Virus record (IMG/VR): IMGVR_UViG_3300010885_014582
Location: 30,014 to 94,013 of that record
Source of the DNA: a virus
Length of the DNA stretch: 64,000 bases
Reading direction: 5' to 3' (one strand)
A program made the translations under genes and the position numbers. Shown piece by piece: positions 1 to 10,098 of this stretch (within the stretch, counting starts at the first letter, position 1; each line of letters starts with the position of its first letter). The notes beneath the pieces were generated by a model that was not told where the DNA came from, searched no databases, and saw only the letters and a program-made list of their open reading frames with translations.

Positions 1-619
1 GTACATCTACCGCAATTACTGGAACATCAGCATTAAAGATTGCATCTACGATCTCTTGCTTTGTCTTACCAACATTCTCAACACCTAGTGCCTTGGCTTG
101 ACGGCGAAGAACACCAATGTTCATGTTCATCAATTCTTCTCTGGTAAACACAAGTTCAGAAGTTTCTGGCTCAACCTCGACCTCGACAGGTTCCACCACA
201 GTTGTAGCCTCATCACCAATAACAATTGGTGTAAGTGCCATTGTCAAGTCTTTGATAGTGCACCCACCATCATGTGCCATGATCGCCATCTTGTTTGATG
301 ACTCTTCATTCTTCTCATCCCATAGGAGGAGGATCACATCAGACTCTTGAATGACAGTAAGAGTTGGGTCATCAGAAACAGTAATGCTTAGGGCGCAATC
401 AAGTAGAGGCTTAGGTGCGTTATCATCGATACGATGGATGGCAATAAAGGGTGACTCATTGTCAACAATGTAATCATAAACATCTCCAACGGATCCCTGT
501 GGTGCACGGCGAGCATGTACTACAAATACTGCTTCTGCATCACTTTCAATAATGTCTGCTAGTCCATCTCGTACCAATTTGGTATTAGCAGATCCACTGC
601 CAATAATTCCATACTTCAT
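1..619 (-). CDS. Partial phage protein with C-terminal Rho_N/SAP-like segment
   Basis: The reading frame is open from the ATG at 619 to the window edge (206 residues seen, C-terminus missing). AGGAG precedes the start. The N-terminus MKYGIIGSGSA looks like the first strand and glycine loop of a Rossmann-like fold. The visible C-terminal part (LRRQAKALGVENVGKTKQEI) resembles the Rho_N/SAP helix-extended-helix unit often found in phage proteins that touch nucleic acid. It follows the membrane-protein gene at 633-887 in the same direction. Function unknown. Confidence 0.75.
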   Translation of the reverse strand, partial: MKYGIIGSGSANTKLVRDGLADIIESDAEAVFVVHARRAPQGSVGDVYDYIVDNESPFIAIHRIDDNAPKPLLDCALSITVSDDPTLTVIQESDVILLLWDEKNEESSNKMAIMAHDGGCTIKDLTMALTPIVIGDEATTVVEPVEVEVEPETSELVFTREELMNMNIGVLRRQAKALGVENVGKTKQEIVDAIFNADVPVIAVDV

Positions 620-632
620 ATTGTGCTCCTAT

Positions 633-887
633 TTATTTGTAAGTTTTGCGAGCCGCTAAGTCCCCATGGAGAGTAATCACCCTCAAGATACCGTGGCATG
701 CACTAGCGATTGTAGCAACCACTAATCCAGATACCCACTTGTCTGGGAGGTTTATGATGAAAGATATTCCGTAGCCAAGGACAACACCTGTCAGGATCTT
801 TACCCAGGGCATTGCTTCCTTTGGGGTCATTGTGTTAAGAAACTGCATCAACTTGTATACGGCTAGTCCACTTATTAAATAGTTCAC
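633..887 (-). CDS. Small membrane protein, holin candidate
   Basis: 84 residues with GTG start, which overlaps the preceding stop codon as GTGA, so it is translationally coupled to the tail gene. Two to three hydrophobic segments are visible (about residues 2-16, 28-46 and 52-70), then a basic C-terminus. Size and topology fit a holin or other small phage membrane protein. Several other holin-like proteins are present in the window, so the lysis role is only one option. Confidence 0.6.
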   Translation of the reverse strand: MNYLISGLAVYKLMQFLNTMTPKEAMPWVKILTGVVLGYGISFIINLPDKWVSGLVVATIASACHGILRVITLHGDLAARKTYK

Positions 888-2674
888 TCAAGTACTTCCC
901 AATTGATTACATAGTTGACTGTATCGACTAAAGTAACAGGTATTACATAGTTTTTAACTATATCTTCTGTAACTTTTCGAGCACGGTGGTAATCAAGAGT
1001 GTAATAGGAAAAGTCTGTATTTATAGAACTCACTGCGTTTTGTCCCCAGTGGTAGTCATAGAGACCATCACCAGACACGCCTGCTCGTGGGATAAACCCA
1101 CCCATTGGCTCGCTTCCAGAGAAGAACACACCACTAGAGTTTTTATACTCAATCATTGGTTTAGTGAAGGTTACAGTCTTTGTTCCAGTAGCAGGATGAG
1201 CAACGCTTAGTACGAATACTCCTACAACATTAGTGGGGGTAACAGCCACACTATTTGGTGTACTAGCAGATATTTTTCTGTTGTTACCTGTTGCGTCAAG
1301 GTAACTCTCTGGTGTTCCTGATAGACCACCAGTTATCCAGTCATCAAAAAGAACTGGTGATGCTGTAGAACTATTTGCTAGTCCTTCAAAAGTTAACATT
1401 GCTGTTTTTGCCATAAACCTGACATTAAAAACATCAGATGAAAGGGCTGAACCATAATAAGTTAAATCATTATTGTAAAGAAACGACCCTCTACTGTAAA
1501 TGTATATAACGCTATTACCAGTTCCAGCAGCAAGTGTTACTGTCAGTACTCCATCAGTAATGTTAATTATATTGTTAGCAGCAAGACCTGAACTTGGTTG
1601 TACTGATGCAACACCCCAACCATACTCACGACCACCCTCATTTAACGCAGCAAAGTTTCTACGAACAATACCTGTGGTGTCTGTTGTGGTAGCACTTTGT
1701 GAAAAGAAAGGATCACTAAAAAGGTTTACACGCATGGGGTGAACATTAAATTGAATTGGAGATACACCAGTGTTGGTAGTTACGGAGCAGCCAGACATTG
1801 CAGAGATATACGCTTTGATGCTGTTTGTTGTACCCTTGGTTCGACGCAGGTATCCAATGTTGTTTAGTATTGAGCGAAGTTTTGCAGTACCTAAGGCATC
1901 TCTGTTGAACTCAACACCTGCCTGTTTGGCTAAAGCATCAATAGCAGAACTGTGTACAACTTCTGGGTCGTTTATACGCATGGTGTCATAGATAGTTGTT
2001 CGCACACGATCTAACTCCCAACCAAATAACTCTACAAAGCGATATAGAGGGCCAGTAGTAAAGGCGTAGTCCTCAGTAGCAAGCATGTAATTATCATCTA
2101 GTTGACGGTAGTACTCAGGTATATGGTTCCACAACTCTTCAGTAGACCCAAAGTTAATAGGAGTTTGTACAGATATGTCTGCTAAATTCTCATAATAAGA
2201 ATCATTAGTATTGTTTTTAAACTTTACAAACAAAGAATAGTATGACCAAGATCCTTCAGCAATGTATGGTCGAGATGTACCAGCAATGTCAATGTATTCT
2301 TCATAGTAGGTACCTTCTCCCGCAATGATACGGACAACCTCAAAACCATCAGCAGGTGTTATAGGTTCACCATCTCCAGATCCTCTAATCAAAAGTTCTA
2401 CTGGTTCAAATGCTGATGTGGTAACAGTACTGGTTAATGCTGTATCTAAACGCCATTTAAGTTCAACTTCTCCCCTTTTATAAATATTGGCAGAGAACGA
2501 TGAAGTTAAATAAGATTGCGGGACTGGTTCAAAATAACCATCAGAGCGAAGTGCACTGTCAAATAATGCAGTACCACTACCTGCTGGGGTAGTGGAGTCT
2601 TGTACTAAATTTGTACGGCGAAGAGCCGAACCATTATTATCGTCTTTACGGATCTTAAATGAGACTAAAGCCAT
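884..2674 (-). CDS. Baseplate/tail protein, P2 gpI-like
   Basis: 596 residues. The centre (about 185-300) has the pattern of the phage tail protein I family: an initial ...IPEYYRQLD segment, then FVELFGWELDRVR, then a conserved helix-rich part with YLRRTKGTTNSIKAYI. The N- and C-terminal parts are β-rich and may be species-specific carbohydrate- or fibre-binding additions, as the protein is longer than P2 gpI. It starts in a TAATG overlap with the baseplate J gene, as expected for the J-I gene order. Role: outer baseplate wedge connecting fibres to the tail. Confidence 0.75.
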   Translation of the reverse strand: MALVSFKIRKDDNNGSALRRTNLVQDSTTPAGSGTALFDSALRSDGYFEPVPQSYLTSSFSANIYKRGEVELKWRLDTALTSTVTTSAFEPVELLIRGSGDGEPITPADGFEVVRIIAGEGTYYEEYIDIAGTSRPYIAEGSWSYYSLFVKFKNNTNDSYYENLADISVQTPINFGSTEELWNHIPEYYRQLDDNYMLATEDYAFTTGPLYRFVELFGWELDRVRTTIYDTMRINDPEVVHSSAIDALAKQAGVEFNRDALGTAKLRSILNNIGYLRRTKGTTNSIKAYISAMSGCSVTTNTGVSPIQFNVHPMRVNLFSDPFFSQSATTTDTTGIVRRNFAALNEGGREYGWGVASVQPSSGLAANNIINITDGVLTVTLAAGTGNSVIYIYSRGSFLYNNDLTYYGSALSSDVFNVRFMAKTAMLTFEGLANSSTASPVLFDDWITGGLSGTPESYLDATGNNRKISASTPNSVAVTPTNVVGVFVLSVAHPATGTKTVTFTKPMIEYKNSSGVFFSGSEPMGGFIPRAGVSGDGLYDYHWGQNAVSSINTDFSYYTLDYHRARKVTEDIVKNYVIPVTLVDTVNYVINWEVLE

Positions 2675-4242
2675 TAGTTGCTACCAGTCAATCCACCAAC
2701 CATGTCAAAGTTAACAGCAATACGACTACTAATTTTGTCAGTAAAACATGGGAGTTGTGTTGCACTAACAGTCACATTGTTTACTGTACTTACAGTTGCT
2801 GGTGTTGAATCGTATGTTGTACTCAAGTTTGTAAGTATCACATAGTCAACTCCAGTGACAGATAGTGCTGCTCGGTACACTTCTCCAACAGTGAATATCT
2901 GTCCAAAAGACACATTATCAAAGGACAGCAAATCTCTAATTGCTTTGTCAACACCTGCTTGTACATAACTTTGTACATAATTAGTTTTTACATAAACTTG
3001 AATACCAACATAAATAGGTGTGCACTCAATGTACCGATCGACGCTTCCATGGTTAGCAGGGTTTACGACTGAAGCAGTTACACCCAACATTGACCTGGTT
3101 GAGAAGTACAACTCAATAGATTCTGTAGTATTCGCTGGTATTTCGATGATTACTTTGGTTGTACCAGAAGTAATTGGTTCAGGTGGGTAACTACTTTGAT
3201 AGGGAACTGGGTAGATAGTAACGGTTGGAGATGAGTATGTTGCTGTTGCTTTACTTACTGAGGGAATCTGTAAAGTTAAATCTTTATAGTCTTGTAATGA
3301 AACGGCTCGGTCTTGTGTTCGATATAGCCGAGACACATTGGATTTGATTGAACTAATTGATTCAGCATCAGCACCACCACTGGTTGCTCCAGACGACACA
3401 ACACTTATATAAGTGGACTGTGGTGAAGATGATACAAGTTTAATACCATTAGTTTGAAGGTTTCCATCGGATCCAGCAGTACTGCGGTAAGAGGCTGTAA
3501 TAGTTGCATTAGTAGTTGGCACTGTTCCGTTAAACCCATTACCAAATATGATTTGTGTGTATCCGTCAGAAGTACTTTTGGCAGTAAAAACTTTATCTAA
3601 ATAGTTAGCAGATGACAATTGTGCGACATAAGTGTACTCAACTGCTGAAGGCACACCACTAACAAGTGGTCCTTCGTAGACAAGAATGCTAATGCTGTTA
3701 ATGTCAACATTTGTTTTTAACAAAGAAAACTTTTGGTTAGTAAAACCAGCACTGGTACCAATTAGTTCATTAAAAACTAATGAACCTTGAATGACAGAAC
3801 CAGTTGCTTGTGTGGTAGTCACTAAATCTAAGGCAGGTAAATCATTAGCAAGGTAGAAATCATATTCGTTTCCATCAGCATCATAACCTTTGAAGGTAGT
3901 AAATTGTGGCACTGTGTAGGTTGTGGCACCAGCAGGTACTGAGTTTAATTTAACAGTTACTTGCCCACGAGATGCACGAGGTGATGCGGGGGCATAGTCC
4001 ATTAAGTTAGCAATTGCTAAAACTGAATCACGCTGTGTTGCAGTTTCTAAGAAAGTTTCTCCAGCAGCACGGTCAACATAAAAGTGAAGGACATCACCCA
4101 TGTACGCCCAAAGATCAACAAACATGTTTCCAAATTCGGAGGCGTCAGTGCCATCCCATTCTGGAATAGTCTTAGCGGCACGATTGATTAAATCTTGCCT
4201 GATTGATAAAAAATCTCTACTGGTGTAGTCAAATGTAGCCAT
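2674..4242 (-). CDS. Baseplate J-like protein
   Basis: 522 residues. The N-terminus (MATFDYTSRDFLSIRQDL, then ...GNMFVDLWAYMGDVLHFYVDRAAGETFLETA) is the typical opening of baseplate J proteins (P2 gpJ, T4 gp6 relatives). The central part has repeated β-rich segments and the C-terminal part has the SVSLQDYKDL-type region (here RAVSLQDYKDLTLQI). It forms the wedge of the contractile-tail baseplate. The gene lies between the gp25-like wedge and the gpI-like gene, the classical order. Confidence 0.88.
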   Translation of the reverse strand: MATFDYTSRDFLSIRQDLINRAAKTIPEWDGTDASEFGNMFVDLWAYMGDVLHFYVDRAAGETFLETATQRDSVLAIANLMDYAPASPRASRGQVTVKLNSVPAGATTYTVPQFTTFKGYDADGNEYDFYLANDLPALDLVTTTQATGSVIQGSLVFNELIGTSAGFTNQKFSLLKTNVDINSISILVYEGPLVSGVPSAVEYTYVAQLSSANYLDKVFTAKSTSDGYTQIIFGNGFNGTVPTTNATITASYRSTAGSDGNLQTNGIKLVSSSPQSTYISVVSSGATSGGADAESISSIKSNVSRLYRTQDRAVSLQDYKDLTLQIPSVSKATATYSSPTVTIYPVPYQSSYPPEPITSGTTKVIIEIPANTTESIELYFSTRSMLGVTASVVNPANHGSVDRYIECTPIYVGIQVYVKTNYVQSYVQAGVDKAIRDLLSFDNVSFGQIFTVGEVYRAALSVTGVDYVILTNLSTTYDSTPATVSTVNNVTVSATQLPCFTDKISSRIAVNFDMVGGLTGSN

Positions 4243-4244
4243 AA

Positions 4245-4649
4245 TTAAAAAGTGCTCTCTTCAGTTAAAATAGTATTAGAGTCGACAACCGCTGTGTACA
4301 CAGAAGTACCCATACCTGGAACAGCGTACACTACAGAAACAGATAATGTGGAATCACCACTACTTCTTGTTGTGTTACCTTCTGAAATCCTAATATCTTT
4401 AATAGTAGCAATACTTACATTATCGTTAATAGCCGCAAGTGCGTCCACTCGATAATCTGCAAAAACTAAAGGATCTAATGGTTCAAACAACAGCCCACTG
4501 ATACCAGCACCATATCCTGGGCGCATAACTCTTTCGGACCCTCTGGTAGCCAGCACATCTGCAATTCGTTGTTTGGCGATTACTCCAGTATCGGTAGTGT
4601 CAGGTACCTTACCACTCTCAAAACGGAAAGGTATATTAATTGATTTCAT
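4245..4649 (-). CDS. Baseplate wedge protein, gpW/gp25 family
   Basis: 134 residues, the usual size of the gpW/gp25 family. The pattern of an N-terminal β-part, ...VLATRGSERVMRPGYGAGISGLLFEPLDPL, and a short helix leading to alternating β-strands is characteristic. It is the inner wedge component that meets the sheath. It precedes baseplate J by two bases. Confidence 0.88.
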   Translation of the reverse strand: MKSINIPFRFESGKVPDTTDTGVIAKQRIADVLATRGSERVMRPGYGAGISGLLFEPLDPLVFADYRVDALAAINDNVSIATIKDIRISEGNTTRSSGDSTLSVSVVYAVPGMGTSVYTAVVDSNTILTEESTF

Positions 4650-4672
4650 AGGTTACCATTCTACATTGGTAT

Positions 4673-5833
4673 TTAAGAATAGACATAAATCATCTCATTT
4701 CTTGTCATCCAACGATTTCCTTTAAGTACTGGCTCAGTTAAATTAGGCATAGGTGCACTGATCACTGTGCTATCAACTGTCCCTGTGTCATTTGAGTCTT
4801 TAGCCAAAGTAAGGTACGACATTGCTGTACCACGGGATATTTCGTGCCTAACTGCTTGGACAATCCATAACCCATCTAAACCTGAGTTGTATTTGTCAAT
4901 TTTTACAACCATGCCAGGTTGGATAATAGGGTCTCCTACAATGTCTACATGAGCAATATAGGGTAAGTTGTGCCTACTGCGTCCTTTTAGGGATGCTTCT
5001 AGCATTTCTACTGAATGGGCATTACCAGAAATTTCATCTTTAAATATAGATTGAACTGTCTGACCATAGCCAGTAGACTCATTATTAGATTTGGTAATAA
5101 TTTGGTTACCAACTAATGCATGCATGGTCCCAGAAGTTTTTGCTGACAATGGGGTAATGGCTCCAATTACACCATGAAACTTAATTACTTGACCAGGTGC
5201 TGACGATAATCTTCCACTGTTACCAGACATTGCATATAAAGGTATTGATCCTGTACGACTAAAGGATGCAAATGGATCCCAGATATCAATGTGTACCCCA
5301 CGCATAATTACTTGGTAACCAAGGTAATTAGCAGCATGTACAAGTAATTCCCAATCGGACATTTCAGACTGTACTAATCTTGGAAAGACATACCTATCAT
5401 TTGGAACAGCCAATGTTAATGCATATTCGTTTGCAAGGGCTGTTGCAATTTGTGGCAAAGTCTTGTTTTCCCATGATCGTGATTTGCGACTCCGCATTGG
5501 GTATGACGAACCTAAACAATATATTCTTGTAATTTGGAATGGGCTGTTATCAATAAGACCATTTTTATTTACTGACTCTGGTTCTAGGTAAGTAATGTAC
5601 CCAACAAAACCATACATACGGATCTGACCAACACTTACTTTTATTGATATAGGTACATCAATAAAATCAGTTAAACTTTGTGGGGGTATTCCACCAACTT
5701 CTAAAATTGCAAGGTTGTGCATATTTTCTTGTAGTTCAATGTTGACACGCTTAACAGAAGCATAGTCAAGGTACATACCATTAACTATTACTTCAAATTT
5801 AATATCAAGGGGAGATGCACCAGAAGTAATCAT
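4673..5833 (-). CDS. Baseplate hub protein, gpD/gp27-like
   Basis: 386 residues. The first half is a β-rich tube-like domain (SIKVSVGQIRMYGFVGYI), followed by SDWELLVHAANYLGY, the segment typical of late-control D/hub proteins, and a C-terminal OB-like part (DPIIQPGMVVKIDKY...GLWIVQAVRHEI). It would cap the tail tube and hold the spike. The start overlaps the LysM gene stop (ATGA), so the two are coupled. No lysozyme domain is visible. Confidence 0.8.
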   Translation of the reverse strand: MITSGASPLDIKFEVIVNGMYLDYASVKRVNIELQENMHNLAILEVGGIPPQSLTDFIDVPISIKVSVGQIRMYGFVGYITYLEPESVNKNGLIDNSPFQITRIYCLGSSYPMRSRKSRSWENKTLPQIATALANEYALTLAVPNDRYVFPRLVQSEMSDWELLVHAANYLGYQVIMRGVHIDIWDPFASFSRTGSIPLYAMSGNSGRLSSAPGQVIKFHGVIGAITPLSAKTSGTMHALVGNQIITKSNNESTGYGQTVQSIFKDEISGNAHSVEMLEASLKGRSRHNLPYIAHVDIVGDPIIQPGMVVKIDKYNSGLDGLWIVQAVRHEISRGTAMSYLTLAKDSNDTGTVDSTVISAPMPNLTEPVLKGNRWMTRNEMIYVYS

Positions 5834-6084
5834 CGTGGAATACGGATATTTGTTCCGACAGGGATGTAATCAGGAAAAGGGACCTGTGGATTAATGTCTG
5901 CAATTTTCCAATAGAATAGAGGTGAACCTAAGTATCGAGCAGACAAATTTGTAAAAGTGTCACCAAATCTAGCATAATGAGATATATAACTTGGAAGTAC
6001 CATTTGTTTACGCACAGATACAATTACAATGTTTCCATTTCGTTCTTCTGCGGTAGTTGAGTATCGAGAAAGTGCTTCTATCAT
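5830..6084 (-). CDS. LysM-type baseplate hub protein
   Basis: 84 residues. The C-terminal two thirds form a LysM-like motif (ARFGDTFTNLSARYLGSP...WKIADINPQVPFPDYIPVGTNIRIP), with the usual GDTF opening and P-x-G-T-x-I-x-I-P end. Proteins of this kind (P2 gpX, T4 gp53 relatives) bind the hub. It is directly coupled to the gpD-like gene. Confidence 0.82.
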   Translation of the reverse strand: MIEALSRYSTTAEERNGNIVIVSVRKQMVLPSYISHYARFGDTFTNLSARYLGSPLFYWKIADINPQVPFPDYIPVGTNIRIPR

Positions 6085-6099
6085 TTTTGTTATTTCTTA

Positions 6100-7719
6100 C
6101 TACTTAGGAGGAGGAGGAGCAGGGTTTTGGTTTGCAATTAATTGGGGATAGGTTACTGTTCCCGTAAACGGTTGAGCATTTAGTTTTTCTTCACTATAAA
6201 ATAGTGGGGCACTCACTGACACACCTGTGTCCCCACTTCCTGCAAGTTCAACTGAATATCTAAAAGAAAGATAATTTTTTCTAAAGGAAGACACTTTGTA
6301 TTCTTTTAATAAAATGTTTACAAAATCAGAAGATTCTAAACCTCTTTCAGCAGCATCAGTTATTTTTTCTAATGGTATGTCATTAGATCCTTTATAAGTT
6401 AACGAAATGGCACTTGCTTTGTATTCCTCATCTGTTGGCGCAGTGTTTAAAGTAGTATCCGATCCTCTAACTACAGAATTTAAATTAAATTTATATTCAA
6501 GATTGACCCGAACTTTGACATCTTTAATTTCTTTTTTTTCTATTGCTTTTGCAAATTCGGTAGTTCTGTTGGCATCAATAGATGCAGAAAACCCTTCACC
6601 ACTCTCAAAACGAAAAGTATCAAAGTCTGTTCTGTAAAAGTTTACAGTAGTCAATGCTTTTTTTAATTTATTTATAACTTCTTCATCTTTAGTTATCTGC
6701 GTTGATGTGTCTTTTGCAGTATTTACTAAGTTGTCATACAAAAATGTATTCTTTTTTGCAAACCCAATATAAAGGGCGTACATATTGATGTCTACTGTGC
6801 ATTGTGTAGGTACCATGGTTTGACTAAATTTAGTAAAGTTTACAGAAACATTTGTTGCAATTCCTTCAACCATAAATAAAGTTGAGAACATCACACGAAA
6901 AGGTTGTGGGTTTAGGAAAGCAGAGTTACCAAGGTTTACTCTAAACTTTTCTGAAAGTGCATCAGGAGAAGTTTCAAGTTTTTTAAGTTTTCCAAAGACT
7001 TCACCTGCTTTTTGATCTTTTTTAGATAAATCTTTTAATGCTTCTTTTTCTGCGTCCATCTGTTGTGTCAAAAAGTCTGACTGTCTTTGAGCCAGCGCCT
7101 TGATCATGTCAGATGATATTCCTTGACCAGTAATTGTGTCTAAGACAAAAATATCTGCAAGAACACCTACTTGAGAAACTAATGCTGCTGATCCATTAGG
7201 CAACATTATTGCATCATTTTCTGTTTGTTTAGTTCCTTTATTAACTTCAGATTCCCGATTAAACATCAAACTAAACCCAAATGTTGAAACACCTGGAACT
7301 GCTTGCATGAGTTGTTCAGGGCTTTGTAACAAAGGAAGCATTGCTCCAGGTGTCTGTGACACATCTCTTCGAATAGCCTGTGGGTTAAATTGAAAGAATA
7401 ACCTACGATTTGGTGTCGTCATATCACCACCAACAATATTACCCAGATTGACATGGGGGTCAGTAATTAAACTTCTCATGTAACCACGCTGTATTTCTTG
7501 TGAAGTTTTATTGTTAGTACCATCTACATAATGTGTTTTATTTGAGGGCCAATCAAATGACGGGTTATCTGCGTCGGTATGCGTTAGATCAGATGGTTCA
7601 GTATCTAATATTCCAAAAAACTGATTAGTTGCATATCCTACATTTCCAGATAGTATTTTCCTTTTTTGAGTGCTTGGCGAAGGGGATTCTTTACCAGTTG
7701 TATCATCGTAAATAGCCAT
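6100..7719 (-). CDS. Baseplate/hub structural protein, CIS-tube-like N-terminus
   Basis: 539 residues. I do not recognise the whole protein. Residues near 107-165 (LFFQFNPQAIRRDVS, then GFSLMFNRESEV) resemble the entry strands of contractile-injection-system tube/adaptor proteins that partner a LysM protein. The middle is Lys-rich and probably helical, and the C-terminus is Pro-rich. It lies between the tape measure and the LysM hub gene and overlaps the tape-measure stop (TAATG). A hub or tube-initiator role fits the position. Confidence 0.6.
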   Translation of the reverse strand: MAIYDDTTGKESPSPSTQKRKILSGNVGYATNQFFGILDTEPSDLTHTDADNPSFDWPSNKTHYVDGTNNKTSQEIQRGYMRSLITDPHVNLGNIVGGDMTTPNRRLFFQFNPQAIRRDVSQTPGAMLPLLQSPEQLMQAVPGVSTFGFSLMFNRESEVNKGTKQTENDAIMLPNGSAALVSQVGVLADIFVLDTITGQGISSDMIKALAQRQSDFLTQQMDAEKEALKDLSKKDQKAGEVFGKLKKLETSPDALSEKFRVNLGNSAFLNPQPFRVMFSTLFMVEGIATNVSVNFTKFSQTMVPTQCTVDINMYALYIGFAKKNTFLYDNLVNTAKDTSTQITKDEEVINKLKKALTTVNFYRTDFDTFRFESGEGFSASIDANRTTEFAKAIEKKEIKDVKVRVNLEYKFNLNSVVRGSDTTLNTAPTDEEYKASAISLTYKGSNDIPLEKITDAAERGLESSDFVNILLKEYKVSSFRKNYLSFRYSVELAGSGDTGVSVSAPLFYSEEKLNAQPFTGTVTYPQLIANQNPAPPPPK

Positions 7720-10088
7720 TATGAAGTCCTCATCATTTTCAGTTTAACTTCCTGTTCAAGTAGGGATCCAACTTCCCGTGCAATTCGGCGCAAATCAGTT
7801 GACATATCTTGCGATCCATTTAAATAAATATTTGGAGAGATAGTAATAGTACTTCCTGCTGCTTGCCCTGATTGAGAAGATCCTTGTGCAGGAGCAGGTT
7901 GTTGCGGTGCCATACTTTGTGACAAACTTGGTCGGTAGTCAATAGGGTCACCAGAACTATTAGTTCCTTTTCCTCGTACAACAGCACTAGCACCAAGACT
8001 TAAAGAAGATATTTTGTCGGTGTTTCCAACAATAGAACCTTCAGATTTAAGTCCACCTTTTTCAATGTATGACTTGATTGATCCAGCAGCCCCACCTACC
8101 GCAGAAGTCAATGGTGCCATACTTACTTTACTAGTAGATATGCTTGTCTTTGAAAATACATTTAATTTCTTAACTGAACTTTTACTGACACCCGAAGAAC
8201 TTCCACTCTTACTTACCGAGTTTCCACCACCATACATAGAACCCATTGTTCCCGCTGGTTGAAGATGGAATGGTTCATCGCTTTGAGCACCTGCTTGTGT
8301 TCCACCATGTGCTAACCCATATTTTGCGGCATTTGCTCTAAGCCAGTTGTCATCACCAACAACATCAGCCGCTAGACCACGCTGGTGCATAGATTGACCT
8401 GGAGGAGCCATAGGATAATCTTTAGTGTTTTTCATTTCCCAAACAACGCCATTCCAAATACGACCTGTTTCACTTTTTTCAGATTGTGGTTTATCTGTTG
8501 GATAATAGCGTTGTCTAAATGACTGCTCTTGTTGTGCTTCACTTCTAACTGCATCACCAATCTTTAATGATGAGTTTGCCTCAAGAACTCTTCGAAGAGG
8601 TATAGCAAGTCTTGGATCTAATGTTGCTAATTTATCTTCGTTGTTTTTGCTTAACTTTTTGACATTTTGCTCTGCTCCAGCAGGTCCTGCATCTGCTGTA
8701 GATCCCTTAGTTGGCGCTGTTGTGGTTGTTGACACACTTTTTTGTTTGCTGTCGACCGCATCTCCACCAGGTCCCCCACCTGCGGCTAACCCTGCTAAGT
8801 CAAACGCAGTTACTGCTGCGTTCTTTCCAAAGTTAATTCCTGTTCCAACGCCATACTTTAGGGCTTCAGTTACAGGGTGACCTTTAGCGCTTATATACAT
8901 ACCAATAACTGATTGCATTGCATCTTCTAATTTTGCAAACATTTGAGTTGTTGTGCGAAGGTTTCTTTCAAATTGAGCAAAACTATCTGTTTGACGACCA
9001 TAAAACCGTTCTTCACGCTTGAGTCTTTCACCAGTAGTCTTTTCATGTTGAACAGCGTAGGTTCCTTCAATACCAGTTACTTCTCTGTCCTCTTGGACCG
9101 AGGGGTCATACATAACATTTTTGCCGCTCTTTTTTTGAAAAGAGTTATTTTGCATGGCATATTGAATAACTAGGTCTTGCATATCCTGTGGTACACCCAT
9201 TGCATCCAAACGCTGGCGGGTGTTAGACCCTTGTTGAAGGGCGCCCTTTAGCGCATCAGGGTTAGTCAATCCAGTACGACGAACAATATCTTGGATGGAT
9301 TGCATACCTGAGCGTTGCTTTCCCCCAATGCCATACATGCCAGTTCCACCCATCATAAACATTTTGTTTGCTACATCTGGAGAACCCATAGTGGATAGCA
9401 TCTTTGTGATGTCTCCAGAACCATAAGAGAATCCTGATACAGCACGGAGAGACTCTACGGTGGAAGCATTTTTTTCAGCAGATAATCCTGTGCTTGCCTG
9501 CATTCCTAAAAGATCATTGATAGCAGTACCACCACCAAGAAGGTAGTGGCTAGTAAGTGGCATACGCAATTGGTTACGGACTTGTCTATTTGACATTCCA
9601 TACATTTGTTGTAGTTGTACAGACATTCGGTCGGCTTGCAAAGAGTACTGAGCACCACGCTCCACACGGGCACCTATTGCCGACATGGCGTCACCTATTG
9701 GTTTCATGCCAGCGTTAATGGTGTTCATGACATTGTTGCCAATAGTTCCGCCACCGCCTCCGCCACCGCCTCCAGGTATAGGGGGGGTTCCTCCGCCTCC
9801 ACCACCGCCAACAGAAGGTATTGCAGATAGTGATGAGGACATAGAAGCAGCAACTGAGGTGTTACCAGCACCACTAGTCGTACCACTAGTGGTCATTCCT
9901 CGTCCACCACTACTCATTGCCCTAGCAGCACCAGATGCAGCGGTCCTTAATTTTTCATAAGCACCAGTAATTTTGGTAATACCAGCAACTACTTTGTCTA
10001 CGGCACGGTCATCAAGACCTAAAGTAGTACGCCCACCAACGCTGGCTTTCATAACACCTGCGTGATCAATTGGGGTTTCTTCGGGCAT
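7719..10088 (-). CDS. Tape measure protein with M15 peptidase domain
   Basis: 789 residues. It sits directly after the tail chaperone frameshift gene, the standard tape-measure position. The order is a Gly/Ser-rich linker (about 84-122), a long Gly/Met/Gln-rich helical middle, and a D-Ala-D-Ala carboxypeptidase-like domain. The domain shows SMHQRGLAADV (about 562-572) and EPFHLQP (about 602-606), matching the zinc ligands H, D and H of family M15. It would measure the tail length and cut peptidoglycan cross-bridges during DNA entry. The C-terminal 150 residues are low-complexity and Ser/Gly-rich. Confidence 0.85.
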   Translation of the reverse strand: MPEETPIDHAGVMKASVGGRTTLGLDDRAVDKVVAGITKITGAYEKLRTAASGAARAMSSGGRGMTTSGTTSGAGNTSVAASMSSSLSAIPSVGGGGGGGTPPIPGGGGGGGGGTIGNNVMNTINAGMKPIGDAMSAIGARVERGAQYSLQADRMSVQLQQMYGMSNRQVRNQLRMPLTSHYLLGGGTAINDLLGMQASTGLSAEKNASTVESLRAVSGFSYGSGDITKMLSTMGSPDVANKMFMMGGTGMYGIGGKQRSGMQSIQDIVRRTGLTNPDALKGALQQGSNTRQRLDAMGVPQDMQDLVIQYAMQNNSFQKKSGKNVMYDPSVQEDREVTGIEGTYAVQHEKTTGERLKREERFYGRQTDSFAQFERNLRTTTQMFAKLEDAMQSVIGMYISAKGHPVTEALKYGVGTGINFGKNAAVTAFDLAGLAAGGGPGGDAVDSKQKSVSTTTTAPTKGSTADAGPAGAEQNVKKLSKNNEDKLATLDPRLAIPLRRVLEANSSLKIGDAVRSEAQQEQSFRQRYYPTDKPQSEKSETGRIWNGVVWEMKNTKDYPMAPPGQSMHQRGLAADVVGDDNWLRANAAKYGLAHGGTQAGAQSDEPFHLQPAGTMGSMYGGGNSVSKSGSSSGVSKSSVKKLNVFSKTSISTSKVSMAPLTSAVGGAAGSIKSYIEKGGLKSEGSIVGNTDKISSLSLGASAVVRGKGTNSSGDPIDYRPSLSQSMAPQQPAPAQGSSQSGQAAGSTITISPNIYLNGSQDMSTDLRRIAREVGSLLEQEVKLKMMRTS

Positions 10089-10098
10089 GTTTTAATTC

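Noticed and set aside
9685-9960. Plus-strand Pro-rich open frame
   Set aside because: Complement of the Gly-rich linker in the tape measure gene.
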